A DNA stretch of 35,849 nucleotides from positions 1-35,849 of the IMG/VR virus record IMGVR_UViG_3300036830_000193, one strand, 5' to 3'. Position numbers and translations under genes: made by a program. Of this stretch, positions 19,881 through 27,444 are shown in pieces; within the stretch, counting starts at the first letter, position 1; each line of letters begins with the position of its first letter. The stretch comes from a virus. The notes below the pieces were generated by a model. The model was not told the DNA's origin. It did no database searches and was given only the letters and a program-made list of their open reading frames with translations.

Positions 19881-19966
19881 CCACCCGGGTGGTCTCGAAG
19901 TGCTGAAGGTCGGTTGGGTCACCCCGTCCCGCGCTCCCTGCGACGGCTACGGGCGGGGTGTCACCC
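19881..19966 (-). other. Structured intergenic region upstream of the zinc/wHTH gene
   Basis: The 145-base gap between two genes holds a perfect 12-bp palindrome CCACCCGGGTGG (19881-19892) and an imperfect hairpin whose arms are GGGTCACCCCGTCCCG (19916-19931) and the complement of 19950-19966 with small bulges. It could be a terminator/attenuator or an operator for the following regulator. No gene fits here. Confidence 0.5.
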
Positions 19967-19985
19967 AGCTGGGGAGCGGGCTAGG

Positions 19986-20171
19986 TCAAGACGCCACCTG
20001 ATCGGGCCGGCCGGGGTTCGAGGTCAGGTGGTGCGCCTGGCATTCGAAGCACCAATATGATCTACATTCCCGGCGCCTGGTGTGGCCGTTGAACTTCCAC
20101 TGTTTGATCTTGGCCTCGATGAGCGCCATTTGGGCTTCGTCCCAGGTAAAGAACTTTTTCTTGATGCACAT
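19986..20171 (-). CDS. 61-residue zinc-finger-like protein
   Basis: Starts at ATG 20171 with GGGGAGG five bases upstream, overlapping the upstream stop (TGATG). After a basic helix (MCIKKKFFTWDEAQMALIEAKIKQW) comes RRRECRSYWCFECQAHHLTS. The C-x4-C-x2-C...HHLTS pattern recurs in small actinophage proteins, where the usual form is YxCPxCGxxHLTS. A zinc-binding nucleic-acid role is likely but unproven. Confidence 0.75.
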   Translation of the reverse strand: MCIKKKFFTWDEAQMALIEAKIKQWKFNGHTRRRECRSYWCFECQAHHLTSNPGRPDQVAS

Positions 20172-20500
20172 CAGTGCCTCCCCCCCTCGTGCGGGCGCGC
20201 ACGCGACGCGAGGACAGACGGTCGGGGTTGTCGCATCTCCAGCTGGACCACCCGCCGGCGCAGCGCCCGCAGGTCCTCGGCCAGCAGGTCGGTCTGCTCC
20301 TCCTGCACGGTGAGCTGGCGGTGCAACTCGGCGCAGGCCAGCACCACCCCGAACAGCACAACCTTCAAAGCCAGCACGCGCGGGCCCAGCGCCGGGCTGA
20401 AATCGGCCCGGATCGCCAACCCCAGCCCCACGAGGGCCAGCAGGCAGGCGCTGAGCAGCCGCCACGGCCGCTCGCGCACCCAGTCGGCCATGTCGCTCAC
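20171..20500 (-). CDS. Two-helix membrane protein with coiled coil
   Basis: A 109-residue protein, start GTG 20500 (GTGA overlap). Two hydrophobic helices at about 14-32 and 42-58 are followed by a helical, heptad-like segment (LTVQEEQTDLLAEDLRALRRRVVQLEM) and a basic tail. It should sit in the host membrane with the coiled coil in the cytoplasm. Function unknown; early-operon membrane proteins sometimes block superinfection. Confidence 0.7.
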   Translation of the reverse strand: MSDMADWVRERPWRLLSACLLALVGLGLAIRADFSPALGPRVLALKVVLFGVVLACAELHRQLTVQEEQTDLLAEDLRALRRRVVQLEMRQPRPSVLASRARPHEGGRH

Positions 20501-20739
20501 CGGGGCACCCCCGGGCAGTCGTGGGCCTGGTGATAGGCCAGCGCGGGGTAGCGCATCGAAGGGTGCCCGTACAGGCACCAGCAGCGACACTGCCCGCAGC
20601 GAACCCGCAGGCCACCAGCGACGCTGGTCCGCCCACGGTTCTCGCGCACCCAGCAGGCCCAGAGAATGGCCATCGCGACGATCGGCGCGATGAGCCAGGC
20701 CCCAACTCGACCCGAGACCATGACGAGCACGGCGGCCAT
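20497..20739 (-). CDS. Membrane protein with Cys-rich C-terminal domain
   Basis: 80 residues from ATG 20739 (TGATG overlap with the upstream gene). One strong transmembrane segment (residues 1-30, MVSGRVGAWLIAPIVAMAILWACW) leads to CGQCRCWC and a His/Cys tail (HPSMRYPALAYHQAHDCPG). The C-terminal part looks zinc-binding. No family recognised. Confidence 0.65.
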   Translation of the reverse strand: MAAVLVMVSGRVGAWLIAPIVAMAILWACWVRENRGRTSVAGGLRVRCGQCRCWCLYGHPSMRYPALAYHQAHDCPGVPR

Positions 20740-21197
20740 CACGGTCCCCAGCCCTCGGCGAGCAGGTACGTCCCGCACTTCCAGTCGGCCCCGTAGCTCT
20801 CGCCGTCGTAGTTGCCCTCAGGGCAACCGGCGCAGTAGATGCCGTACGGACCGAAACACGGCCTGTGTCGCTCCAGGAGCGCCCGGCGCAGGCCGCTAGC
20901 CCTGGACACCAGGGCGTCGTGTTCAGTCCGGCAGCGTTCGAATGAGGCCGCGTTCTGGGCCCTCTCAGCCTCGCTGCGGTGGTGGTGCTCCTCGGCCCGC
21001 AGCCACTGGACGACCGCGCGCTGCCAGCACTGCTCGGCCCATAGCCAGAGAATGATCTTCTTCTCGTCCTCGGTGGCGCGGTACAGGCCGGGGGCGTACT
21101 GGACGTCCACAGTCGGATCCGCGAGCTCACCGGGGCCGGTGCCGGGGGACCAGCCCTCGAGCTCGAACGTTGCCGGCTTCCAGTCTGGCGCGCTCAC
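20739..21197 (-). CDS. 152-residue hypothetical protein with Cys-rich end
   Basis: Start GTG 21197 (GTGA overlap). A Trp-rich helical middle (KKIILWLWAEQCWQRAVVQWLRAEEHHHRSEAERAQ) is followed by RHRPCFGPYGIYCAGCPEGNYDGE and WKCGTYLLAEGW. The last part, with paired Cys and a W-x-C-x-T end, resembles a zinc domain common in small actinophage proteins. Function unknown. Confidence 0.7.
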   Translation of the reverse strand: MSAPDWKPATFELEGWSPGTGPGELADPTVDVQYAPGLYRATEDEKKIILWLWAEQCWQRAVVQWLRAEEHHHRSEAERAQNAASFERCRTEHDALVSRASGLRRALLERHRPCFGPYGIYCAGCPEGNYDGESYGADWKCGTYLLAEGWGP

Positions 21198-21439
21198 TCG
21201 GCCACCCCAGTCCCGGCCTCGGCGAGGCGGTGCACCGCCAGCGCGAGCAGCATCGCGCAGCCCTCAGGGGTGAACTCGCGGAACAGCGCCTCGGCGGCGC
21301 CCACCCATAGCCCGAGCGGTTCACAGCATCCACGGTCCAGGTGCTCGCGCAGGTTCTTGATCAACACCGTGAGGTGTTCCTGGACATGTGCCTGCCGTTG
21401 GTCGAGCTGAGCCCGGACGGCGGTCTCGGTGTGGTTCAC
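21194..21439 (-). CDS. 81-residue helical protein downstream of the iteron array
   Basis: Start GTG 21439 with AAGGAG five bases upstream; the longer reading through the repeat array is not supported. Predominantly helical (RAQLDQRQAHVQEHLTVLIKNLREHLD) with CCEPLGLWVGAAEALFREFTPEGCAMLLALAVHRLAE. No family recognised. It is the first gene after the repeat-rich gap. Confidence 0.65.
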   Translation of the reverse strand: MNHTETAVRAQLDQRQAHVQEHLTVLIKNLREHLDRGCCEPLGLWVGAAEALFREFTPEGCAMLLALAVHRLAEAGTGVAE

Positions 21440-21520
21440 GACATCTCCTTGACTGATTGGCTTTGAATGCGGTATTCGCACGCACGCTTGCGCGCATTGG
21501 GGGAAAGGCACTCCTCGACT

Positions 21521-21652
21521 AACCGGTTCCCACCGGTTCCCACCGGTTCCCGGAACTGGTGGGGAACCGGTTCCCCGGTTCCCGCTCTTAAAGGGAACCG
21601 GAACCGGGAACCGGTTCCCGATCTTCGTCTTAAATTGATCATGGGAACCGGT
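21521..21652. repeat. Iteron-like array of GGGAACCGGT; candidate replication origin
   Basis: ACCGGTTCCC occurs as three perfect abutting copies (21522-21551). The same unit, mostly inverted, recurs around 21552-21560, in the 16-bp palindrome GGGGAACCGGTTCCCC (21561-21576), at 21575-21583 and 21593-21601, in the 14-bp palindrome at 21606-21619, and at 21643-21652. An A/T-rich stretch (CTTAAATTGATCATG) follows at 21629-21643. It lies directly after the primase-helicase gene, a usual place for an iteron origin. Operator or recombination use is possible. Confidence 0.75.
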
Positions 21653-23679
21653 CACCTCTTCTCGGTCGGCTCGGCGGGTAGGTCGTAGCGCGCCGCCTGC
21701 CCGTAGGAGGTGTTCACGATCCGCTCGGCGGCGACCAACCGGTGGAGGGAGTCGAGGACGGCCTTCTTCTGGCGTGAGGTGTTCGCGGCCACCATTGACG
21801 AGCTCACGTCGAGGCCCTTGCGGATGAGCTCGGCCGCCACCTCGAACACCTCGTTATCAAGATCGCGCTGCTTCTTGTCCTGACGCATCTGCTCGAACTC
21901 CGGATCGGGTCCGTCGTCGGCGCTGGGCGCATGCAGCACGAAGCTCCACTGCTCGCCGGTGTCGTCGATGACCATCTCGGCCACGTGGTATTTCCGAGCC
22001 ACGAGCGTGGGCTTGCCGGCTTTACGCAACTGCCCGGGCCGGTCCTTGACGACATAGATGCCGGAGTTGCCTTTCATCCCCTCCCCGAACGCCTCCCGGT
22101 TCTCCACCAGGAACCCGGCGCCGGACAGGCCGTTGAGCTTGTGGACCGAGCCCAGGGCATAGCCGTTGCCGTTGGCGTTCGGGTCTTTGACCACGTGATC
22201 CGCCGAGGCCACCGCCGCACCCCGGCGCGTCCAGGGCTTGACCAGCTTGCGTCGGAAGTCAGCCGCCCCGTCCGGGTCGTTGATCTTCTGGCCGTGCAGG
22301 GCCATCGCCTCGTTCTGCCCGTCGAGCACGACCAGGGCCGGCACGCGCTCCGCGCACAGATCAGCGATCCGGCCTTCAGGCACCGGATGCTCGGGTCCGA
22401 AGAACAGGAAATCCTCCAGGATGCGTCCGCGCGGCACCCTGAACTGCCGAACCAACCGGCTTACCGTCGGACCCGGGTCGTTCTCCTCGAAATGGATGTA
22501 CACCACCCGGTTCCCGGCGACGAGCTCCTCGGCGGCCGAGGCGAGCAGGAACCAGGTCTTGCCGCCCTCCGTCTCGCCGATGACCGCATGCTCCAAGCCT
22601 GGGTAGAAGAACCGCAGCCCGTCCCGCCGTCGTGCCCCCAGCGCCGTCTCAGGCCGCGAAACGGTGCCGTCCACGTAGGGGGTCAAGTCAACGGGGGTCC
22701 AGGAGGCGAGTTGATCTGTGCTGGAATCAGGGCTCGCGTCAGCGCCCGTCACATCCTCACGGGAGTTTTCGGGCGCGGGGGTGAAAGGGGAGTTGGTGAT
22801 CGGGTAGGGCTCGGACATGCCCTTTCGTAGTCCGGACCGGATGGTGGGACCGATCTCGCGGGCGTCCAGCCCGACCGCCTCGGCCTCGGTCACCAGGCCG
22901 GCGGCCACCGACTCCTCGTCCCAGAGGGTCGGCACGAAGTGGCCGACCGCGCAGGCGGCCGAGTTGAGCGCGTCGTTGCGCCCGCCCACCCCGATGGTGC
23001 GCAGTTTCTCAAGCGGCCCCTTCACGTAGGCCCGGGCCTGAGCCTCAGTGAAGGGGGTGCGGTCCCGGGCGGGCTCAGCGGCCGGGGCGGGGCTGCCAGC
23101 GATCTCCGGCTCGCCCTGCGCCAGCAATAGGGCGAGCAGCCATTCGGGCAGCTCCGCGACCTCGGTGTCTGGGTTTTCGGCGATGTAGACCGCACCGGAC
23201 TCATGCATCGAGCCGGCGCCGACCACGTAGCCGCCGTCACCCTGACCGTCGGCGCCCGCGCCGCCCCGGACGTCGAAGCCGAAGTCGGCCAGGTAACCGG
23301 GCTTGTTGCTGATCGGCGCGTCGGGGGGCGCCTCGAAATACCAGTGCCAGCCCTTGGACGTGCGCACCCGGTAGGTGGACGGCTCCGGTCGACCGTAGGC
23401 GTCACACAGCCGCCGCATGCCGTCCGCGCTGTCCTGGTCCAGGATCACCAGGTTGCTGCCTTTGGCCGCGATGCCGATGTTGACCGGGTCGCGGCCGAAC
23501 CACAGCCGCAGCGTGGCGTCGGTCGGCATGGTGGCCGTCGCGGTACCCCACTTCACGCCGACCGCCGGCCGCTTGCCGCCGTACTCGACGGGAAAAGGCC
23601 GCCAGCCGCGCGCTGCATACTGCCGCGCCAGATCCAGGATCGTGGGCGCGTCTTCGTCTGAGCTCATGGCCACGCTCAT
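21652..23679 (-). CDS. Primase-polymerase/helicase replication protein
   Basis: A 675-residue fusion. Residues 14-180 are a prim-pol domain: LARQYAARGWRPFPV, the catalytic LDQD (Asp81, Asp83), YRVRTSKGWHWYFEAP with His112, and FDVRG (Asp137) before GYVVGAGSMH. Residues about 355-560 are a RecA-like ATPase of the RepA/archaeal-plasmid type: Walker A GETEGGKT (368-375), RVVYIHFEEND, then Walker B VPALVVLDGQNEAM and an SADHVVKD segment. A winged-helix-like end follows (KKAVLDSLHRLVAAERIV). It should prime and unwind phage DNA. Start ATG 23679 follows AGGA; an ATG at 23667 is possible. The iteron array begins at its stop codon. Confidence 0.88.
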   Translation of the reverse strand: MSVAMSSDEDAPTILDLARQYAARGWRPFPVEYGGKRPAVGVKWGTATATMPTDATLRLWFGRDPVNIGIAAKGSNLVILDQDSADGMRRLCDAYGRPEPSTYRVRTSKGWHWYFEAPPDAPISNKPGYLADFGFDVRGGAGADGQGDGGYVVGAGSMHESGAVYIAENPDTEVAELPEWLLALLLAQGEPEIAGSPAPAAEPARDRTPFTEAQARAYVKGPLEKLRTIGVGGRNDALNSAACAVGHFVPTLWDEESVAAGLVTEAEAVGLDAREIGPTIRSGLRKGMSEPYPITNSPFTPAPENSREDVTGADASPDSSTDQLASWTPVDLTPYVDGTVSRPETALGARRRDGLRFFYPGLEHAVIGETEGGKTWFLLASAAEELVAGNRVVYIHFEENDPGPTVSRLVRQFRVPRGRILEDFLFFGPEHPVPEGRIADLCAERVPALVVLDGQNEAMALHGQKINDPDGAADFRRKLVKPWTRRGAAVASADHVVKDPNANGNGYALGSVHKLNGLSGAGFLVENREAFGEGMKGNSGIYVVKDRPGQLRKAGKPTLVARKYHVAEMVIDDTGEQWSFVLHAPSADDGPDPEFEQMRQDKKQRDLDNEVFEVAAELIRKGLDVSSSMVAANTSRQKKAVLDSLHRLVAAERIVNTSYGQAARYDLPAEPTEKR

Positions 23680-23683
23680 CGGT

Positions 23684-23992
23684 TCAGTCCTCGGGGGGAG
23701 CGGTTCGGCGCGCGAACACCCGCGCGCCCAGTTGGTCGCGGGTGAGCAGCACGGCATCCCGCTCGGGGGTGGGGATGAGCACGTGGATCACGTCGTCGGG
23801 GTCGACGTGGGTTTCGTAGCTTTGAAGGCCGCAATGGGCGGCGACGTACAGCCCGGAGCCCCGGACCCGGGGCCCCAGGGCGCCGACGCTCCACAGCCGC
23901 CCGTCTTTGGCCACGAACACATCACCGGCCGCCACCAGTCGCCAGCGCATCGGCACCGGGACGAAGCAGTCGGCCAGCTCGGGGACGGTCAC
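23684..23992 (-). CDS. 102-residue hypothetical protein
   Basis: Start GTG 23992 (GTGA overlap). The sequence looks like an all-beta domain: VPVPMRWRLVAAGDVFVAKDGRLWSVGALG, VRGSGLYVAAHC, DPDDVIHVLIPTPERDAVLLTRDQLGARV. The AGDVFVAxDGxxW pattern occurs in small actinophage proteins near replication genes. Function unknown. Confidence 0.65.
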   Translation of the reverse strand: MTVPELADCFVPVPMRWRLVAAGDVFVAKDGRLWSVGALGPRVRGSGLYVAAHCGLQSYETHVDPDDVIHVLIPTPERDAVLLTRDQLGARVFARRTAPPED

Positions 23993-24183
23993 CGCGCAAC
24001 CCGGCCCAACCACGCGTTCTCCCACTTGCGTAGCGCGGTGGCCCACTCTTCGCGCTGCTCACCCGGCTCGGGCTCGACGTTGCACATGATCGTTATCGCC
24101 CAACCGCACAGGTCCTCAGCGGTCGGGTCGATCAGTCGGGCGAGCCGTCGCCGGGTGCGACGCATCGAAGGGGTGCGCTTCAT
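23989..24183 (-). CDS. 64-residue basic protein
   Basis: Start ATG 24183 (ATGA overlap). A strongly basic N-terminus (MKRTPSMRRTRRRLARLI) precedes an acidic helical end (DLCGWAITIMCNVEPEPGEQREEWATALRKWEN). No family recognised. The short length and codon use fit an early-operon small gene. Confidence 0.6.
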   Translation of the reverse strand: MKRTPSMRRTRRRLARLIDPTAEDLCGWAITIMCNVEPEPGEQREEWATALRKWENAWLGRVAR

Positions 24184-24698
24184 GTCGCACGCTCCCGACG
24201 GGCGATCTCGCGGTCCAGATATACCCGGGCTTTGCGCAGATCCTCGATCGCGTCGCCCTTCAGATCTGCCCGCCAGACGTACTTGATCACATTTCCTAGG
24301 CAGAACCCGAAGTGCTCCACCACGTCCAGGCATTCGATCCCGCTGGGGTGCGACGTGTAGTGGGAGGGGGCGTTTACCGGGTCGTGGCCAGTCGGCGGCC
24401 ATGGCGGCCGCTCAGGGCGCCACAGGTCCGAGGGGAGCTGGATTTTCTCCTCGACAACCTGGATCATCGGACCGTTATCGTTGATAACAGAGTCTTGGAC
24501 TTGGGCCGGTTTTTTCGCCTGGGCCTGGGCGGTCGGATCTTCACCGCAGCCAGGCTTGTCCGGCCCGTAGCTGATCAGGTGGTAGCTGGGCGCACACCCG
24601 GCCCAGCCGGCGTGGTCCGTGATCCAGAGAACCGCCGCCGTGCGGCTGCCGGGCGGGCTCATCGCCCCGCAGACATTGCACGCCGCGCACGTACTCAT
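24180..24698 (-). CDS. DUF3310 protein with N-terminal zinc motif
   Basis: 172 residues. The C-terminal 65 residues, DPVNAPSHYTSHPSGIECLDVVEHFGFCLGNVIKYVWRA-DLKG-IEDLRKARVYLDREI in outline, are a typical DUF3310 domain; phage T7 gp1.7, a nucleotide kinase, belongs to this family. The N-terminus has CAAC and CGAM segments with further Cys (a small zinc motif like those of DNA-metabolism accessory proteins). Substrate unknown here; a role in nucleotide supply or base modification is possible. Start overlaps the upstream stop (ATGA). Confidence 0.85.
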   Translation of the reverse strand: MSTCAACNVCGAMSPPGSRTAAVLWITDHAGWAGCAPSYHLISYGPDKPGCGEDPTAQAQAKKPAQVQDSVINDNGPMIQVVEEKIQLPSDLWRPERPPWPPTGHDPVNAPSHYTSHPSGIECLDVVEHFGFCLGNVIKYVWRADLKGDAIEDLRKARVYLDREIARRERAT

Positions 24699-25174
24699 GC
24701 CGCACTCCTCAACTCTTGTGTCCGCGCCGGCTCAGTCACGTACGCCTTGAGCGCGGTGGCCGTGATCCGCTGGGGCGCCAGTTCGCCGGGATGCCGGCCG
24801 CGCCACGCCAGATCAAACTTCCAGCCGGCACCCGGCCGCCGTATCCACATCGCCACCACCGCCTGGATGCCGGCGGGGGTGACGCGCATGGCCCGCACCA
24901 GCACCGAATCGACCACCTCGGTGACGCTCACCCGGTGCCGCTTGCCGTTGCCGTCGGTGTCCGAGGACAGGCCGCCGAACTCGAGCGGGCCGGACGAGTG
25001 GCTGGTGCACACCGACCAGCCGTCCAGCTGGGCGAGCAGGCTCTTGGTCGCGCGCGGCAGGTCGGTGCTAGCCATGGGCTTGGGTGGTGTCGGGGATGGT
25101 GGGTTCGCCGTCCACGCCCGGACAGGCGCGTCGTGCGGGGCGTGGCTCGGTGACTTCGGCTGTAGGCGCGTCAC
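24695..25174 (-). CDS. 159-residue hypothetical protein downstream of the methyltransferase
   Basis: Start GTG 25174 overlaps the methyltransferase stop (GTGA); an internal ATG at 25073 (MASTDLPRATKSLLAQLDGW) is an alternative. The middle holds a strand-rich stretch with CTSHSSGPLEFGGLSSDTDG and AVVAMWIRRPGAGWKFDLAWRGRHPGE. No family recognised. The Pro-rich first 35 residues may be a spurious extension. Confidence 0.6.
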   Translation of the reverse strand: MTRLQPKSPSHAPHDAPVRAWTANPPSPTPPKPMASTDLPRATKSLLAQLDGWSVCTSHSSGPLEFGGLSSDTDGNGKRHRVSVTEVVDSVLVRAMRVTPAGIQAVVAMWIRRPGAGWKFDLAWRGRHPGELAPQRITATALKAYVTEPARTQELRSAA

Positions 25175-26310
25175 GCCGCCACCTCCGACGACAACCGCCG
25201 TTCCAGATGGGAGAACAGGAACCGGAACGCGAACGCACCCTGAGCAGGTACCACACCGTCACCGAGCAGCGACAGCATGGCGTTGCGTACCGACTTGCGG
25301 GGGCTGTCGACCAGGCCGGGAACGTCGGTCACCCAACCCTCTGGCAGCATTTGCATCCACTCGACGAAACGGGCGCTGAGCTGCGGATTTCCGTTCTTCA
25401 GTGACAGCTGCGTCGGCGTCGGCGCGGGCCTACCGAAGACCCTCTCGTGCCGAGCGATCGCCTCGGCATAGATTCCCCACCGTTCAGCATGTGCAATGTC
25501 GGAGAGCGTCCAGCCAGAATGGTGATGATCCATCCCCGGCGAGCGGTTAGCTGTAGCGTTCCGGCCACCACGTGAGTCGTTGACGGTCGGAGTAGGCAGC
25601 AACTGCATCACGGCCGAGGGCAACATCAGGTCGCCGGACGATCCGCGCATCCCCGGACCGCCCTTGGTGCCGTCAGACTCCCGGGGAGTCGGGAGGAGTG
25701 TCAATCCAGCGCCATGATCGCGTCGTCCAGGTTCCGCCGACCCGATGCCAGTCGAGCCCGCGCCGTCTCCCTGCTCGGCGTGCCCCGTGAACCTCCCAGC
25801 TTCTCCGAGGGCGTCGGCAGCAACTGCAACGACGAAGCACCGGTCGCGCCGGTGGCAGGCTCCGACGTCGGAAGCGCGGACACACCGCCAGGCCCCCACG
25901 TACCCGATGTAGGTAAGCGATCGGATAACTCGTCTAAGTTCACCGTTGCTGGTGACTCGGGCAACGTTCTCCCCAAAGAAGACCGAGGGGCGCGTCGCTT
26001 CAATGGCTCGGACGACGCAGGGCCAGAGGGCACGGGGATCCTTCTCTCCTAGCCGCTTACCGGCAGCCGAGTGGGGCTGGCACGGCCACGACGCGGCCAG
26101 TACGTCGATGGGCGGGGCGGCGCTGTAGTCGATGTCGAGCAGGTCTCCGAGGTTCGGCACATCGGGATAGCGGTGCTTGAGCAGCGCGACCGGGGCCGGC
26201 TTGATGTCGGAGTGCCACACGGCCCGGCCGCCGCCGAGAGCCGCGCGCACAGCCATGTCCAGGCCGCCGTAACCGCTGAACAGCGAGCCGATTCGTGGTT
26301 CGCTGTTCAC
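25171..26310 (-). CDS. DNA cytosine-5 methyltransferase
   Basis: A 379-residue enzyme that methylates C5 of cytosine using SAM. Motif I IGSLFSGYGGLDMAV (7-21), motif IV SWPCQPHS with catalytic Cys77, motif VI GENVARV (113-119), motif VIII RRDRCFVVAV (154-163), a variable target domain (about 170-340), and motif IX/X LLGDGVVPAQGAFAFR. Start GTG 26310 (GAGGGG five bases before) puts motif I at the usual distance; the ATG at 26397 would add a tail that overlaps the preceding gene. It probably protects phage DNA from host restriction. Target sequence not readable. Confidence 0.9.
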   Translation of the reverse strand: MNSEPRIGSLFSGYGGLDMAVRAALGGGRAVWHSDIKPAPVALLKHRYPDVPNLGDLLDIDYSAAPPIDVLAASWPCQPHSAAGKRLGEKDPRALWPCVVRAIEATRPSVFFGENVARVTSNGELRRVIRSLTYIGYVGAWRCVRASDVGACHRRDRCFVVAVAADALGEAGRFTGHAEQGDGAGSTGIGSAEPGRRDHGAGLTLLPTPRESDGTKGGPGMRGSSGDLMLPSAVMQLLPTPTVNDSRGGRNATANRSPGMDHHHSGWTLSDIAHAERWGIYAEAIARHERVFGRPAPTPTQLSLKNGNPQLSARFVEWMQMLPEGWVTDVPGLVDSPRKSVRNAMLSLLGDGVVPAQGAFAFRFLFSHLERRLSSEVAA

Positions 26311-26359
26311 CACGGCCCCTCGCCGTTGGGCAGCGGCGTGCAGGTACAGACCGTGTCGC

Positions 26360-27022
26360 TCAAGGTGTCTCCCCCGTCGCTCGGACAGGCGCGTCATCCG
26401 GGTGCACCGGGCCGATCACCTGCGCCCAGGACTCAGTCAGCAGGTCGTAGGCGGCCTGATCCCATCCGGGGGCACCGATGAGGTCACGCACCACAAGAGC
26501 CACGGCGGCGTACCCGGCGGCGTACCGGGCGGCGGACCAGGACTCGGCGGCGGACCAGGCGGCGGACTCGGCGGCGTACCGGGCGGCGGACCCGGCAGCG
26601 CACCCGGCGGCGCACCGGGCGGCGTACCAGGCGGCGTACCAGGCGGCGCCCAGATTCCGTGCCTCCGCTTCCGTGAGCGTCTTCGCGCGGGCGATCAGCG
26701 CGGCGACGTGCACACCCATCGGGCCGAGCGCCAGATGCGCCGGCACCTCCTCCACCACCCGCACCGCCAGCACGCACCGCTTGTGCTCATACTCGTCCGA
26801 GGTGATCACGTCGCCGACCGGTTCGACCCGGAACAGCCGGCACGGCCAGGACCCGCCGATCAGCGTCTCGCCCGGCTGGGCCGACAGCGACAGATAGGTG
26901 CTCGCGTCGTCCCGCACCATCACGGTCGATGTCGGGTGCGCGGTCACCTCCCCGACCGTCCACCGCGCACCACCCCGGGTCGTGCCATCCGGGCGGGTCG
27001 CTTTCCACAGCAGGTCGCTCAC
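26360..27022 (-). CDS. Protein with Ala/aromatic pentapeptide-like repeats
   Basis: A 220-residue protein, start GTG 27022 (GTGA overlap). The N-terminal half is a conserved-looking domain (GGARWTVGEVTAHP, YLSLSAQPGETLIGGSWPCRLFRVEPVG, YEHKRCVLAVRVVEEVPAHLALG). Residues about 125-175 are a run of units of the form AAxYAAxYAA (AAWYAAWYAARCAAGCAAGSAARY and so on), encoded by 12- to 15-base DNA repeats. The start agrees with other early-operon genes. Such repeats probably form a long helix or array; role unknown. Confidence 0.75.
   Translation of the reverse strand: MSDLLWKATRPDGTTRGGARWTVGEVTAHPTSTVMVRDDASTYLSLSAQPGETLIGGSWPCRLFRVEPVGDVITSDEYEHKRCVLAVRVVEEVPAHLALGPMGVHVAALIARAKTLTEAEARNLGAAWYAAWYAARCAAGCAAGSAARYAAESAAWSAAESWSAARYAAGYAAVALVVRDLIGAPGWDQAAYDLLTESWAQVIGPVHPDDAPVRATGETP
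26504..26650 (-). repeat. Tandem coding repeat, GGCGGCGTACCN-type units
   Basis: About a dozen near-copies of a 12- or 15-base unit (GGCGGCGTACCG, GGCGGCGGACCA and variants on the plus strand) encode the Ala/aromatic run of the 220-residue protein. In-frame repeat length changes can occur by slippage. Confidence 0.9.
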
Positions 27023-27444
27023 GGCCGGCCCCCGTTGCGCTGACCCAGCGCGGCGGCACGCTGGGCGGCCAGGCCGCCGGTCAACGGGTTGGCGCCGGCG
27101 CTCTGCTGACGGGCCTGGGCCAGCATCTGGCTCTGCCCCTGCCGCAGCGCTTCGAGGGCTTGGCGCACGGCCGCCGAGATGGCGACCTCGTTGACGTCGT
27201 CGGGGGCGACCATCAGGGTGGTGCTGATGTTCTGGCCCAGCACCGGCGCCGGCACCTGCAGGAAGATCGCCAGCAGCGACTGGATACCGCCCTGGTTGTT
27301 GGGCATCACCTGCATGCTGATGTCCCACACCACCTTCTCGTCCGGGGCCAGCGCGGCCAGCGCGGTCTGCACGTGCAGCGCGGCGTTCTCGCTGGCCCGG
27401 ACGTGCACACTCAGCGACAGGGCGGGGAGCTTCTTGTTGGTCAC
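27019..27444 (-). CDS. 141-residue hypothetical protein
   Basis: Start GTG 27444 (GTGA overlap). The N-terminal half looks like a beta-sheet domain (ALSLSVHVRASENAALHVQTALAALAPDEKVVWDISMQV, then SLLAIFLQVPAPVLGQNISTTLMVAPDDVNEV). The C-terminal half is Gln/Ala-rich helix. No family recognised. Neighbours are nuclease and repeat-protein genes. Confidence 0.65.
   Translation of the reverse strand: MTNKKLPALSLSVHVRASENAALHVQTALAALAPDEKVVWDISMQVMPNNQGGIQSLLAIFLQVPAPVLGQNISTTLMVAPDDVNEVAISAAVRQALEALRQGQSQMLAQARQQSAGANPLTGGLAAQRAAALGQRNGGRP

Noticed and set aside
19459-19884. 141-codon minus frame with its own ATG-like start upstream of the zinc/wHTH gene
   Set aside because: Its composition is Arg/Ser/Cys-rich shadow; the alternative frame with two zinc motifs and a winged helix is convincing.
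21521-21652. Repeat array as a CRISPR
   Set aside because: Units are 10 bp, abut or overlap, run in both directions and have no spacers.
26504-26650. GGCGGCGTACC repeats as a CRISPR or regulatory array
   Set aside because: The units keep a reading frame inside a coding gene and have no unique spacers.
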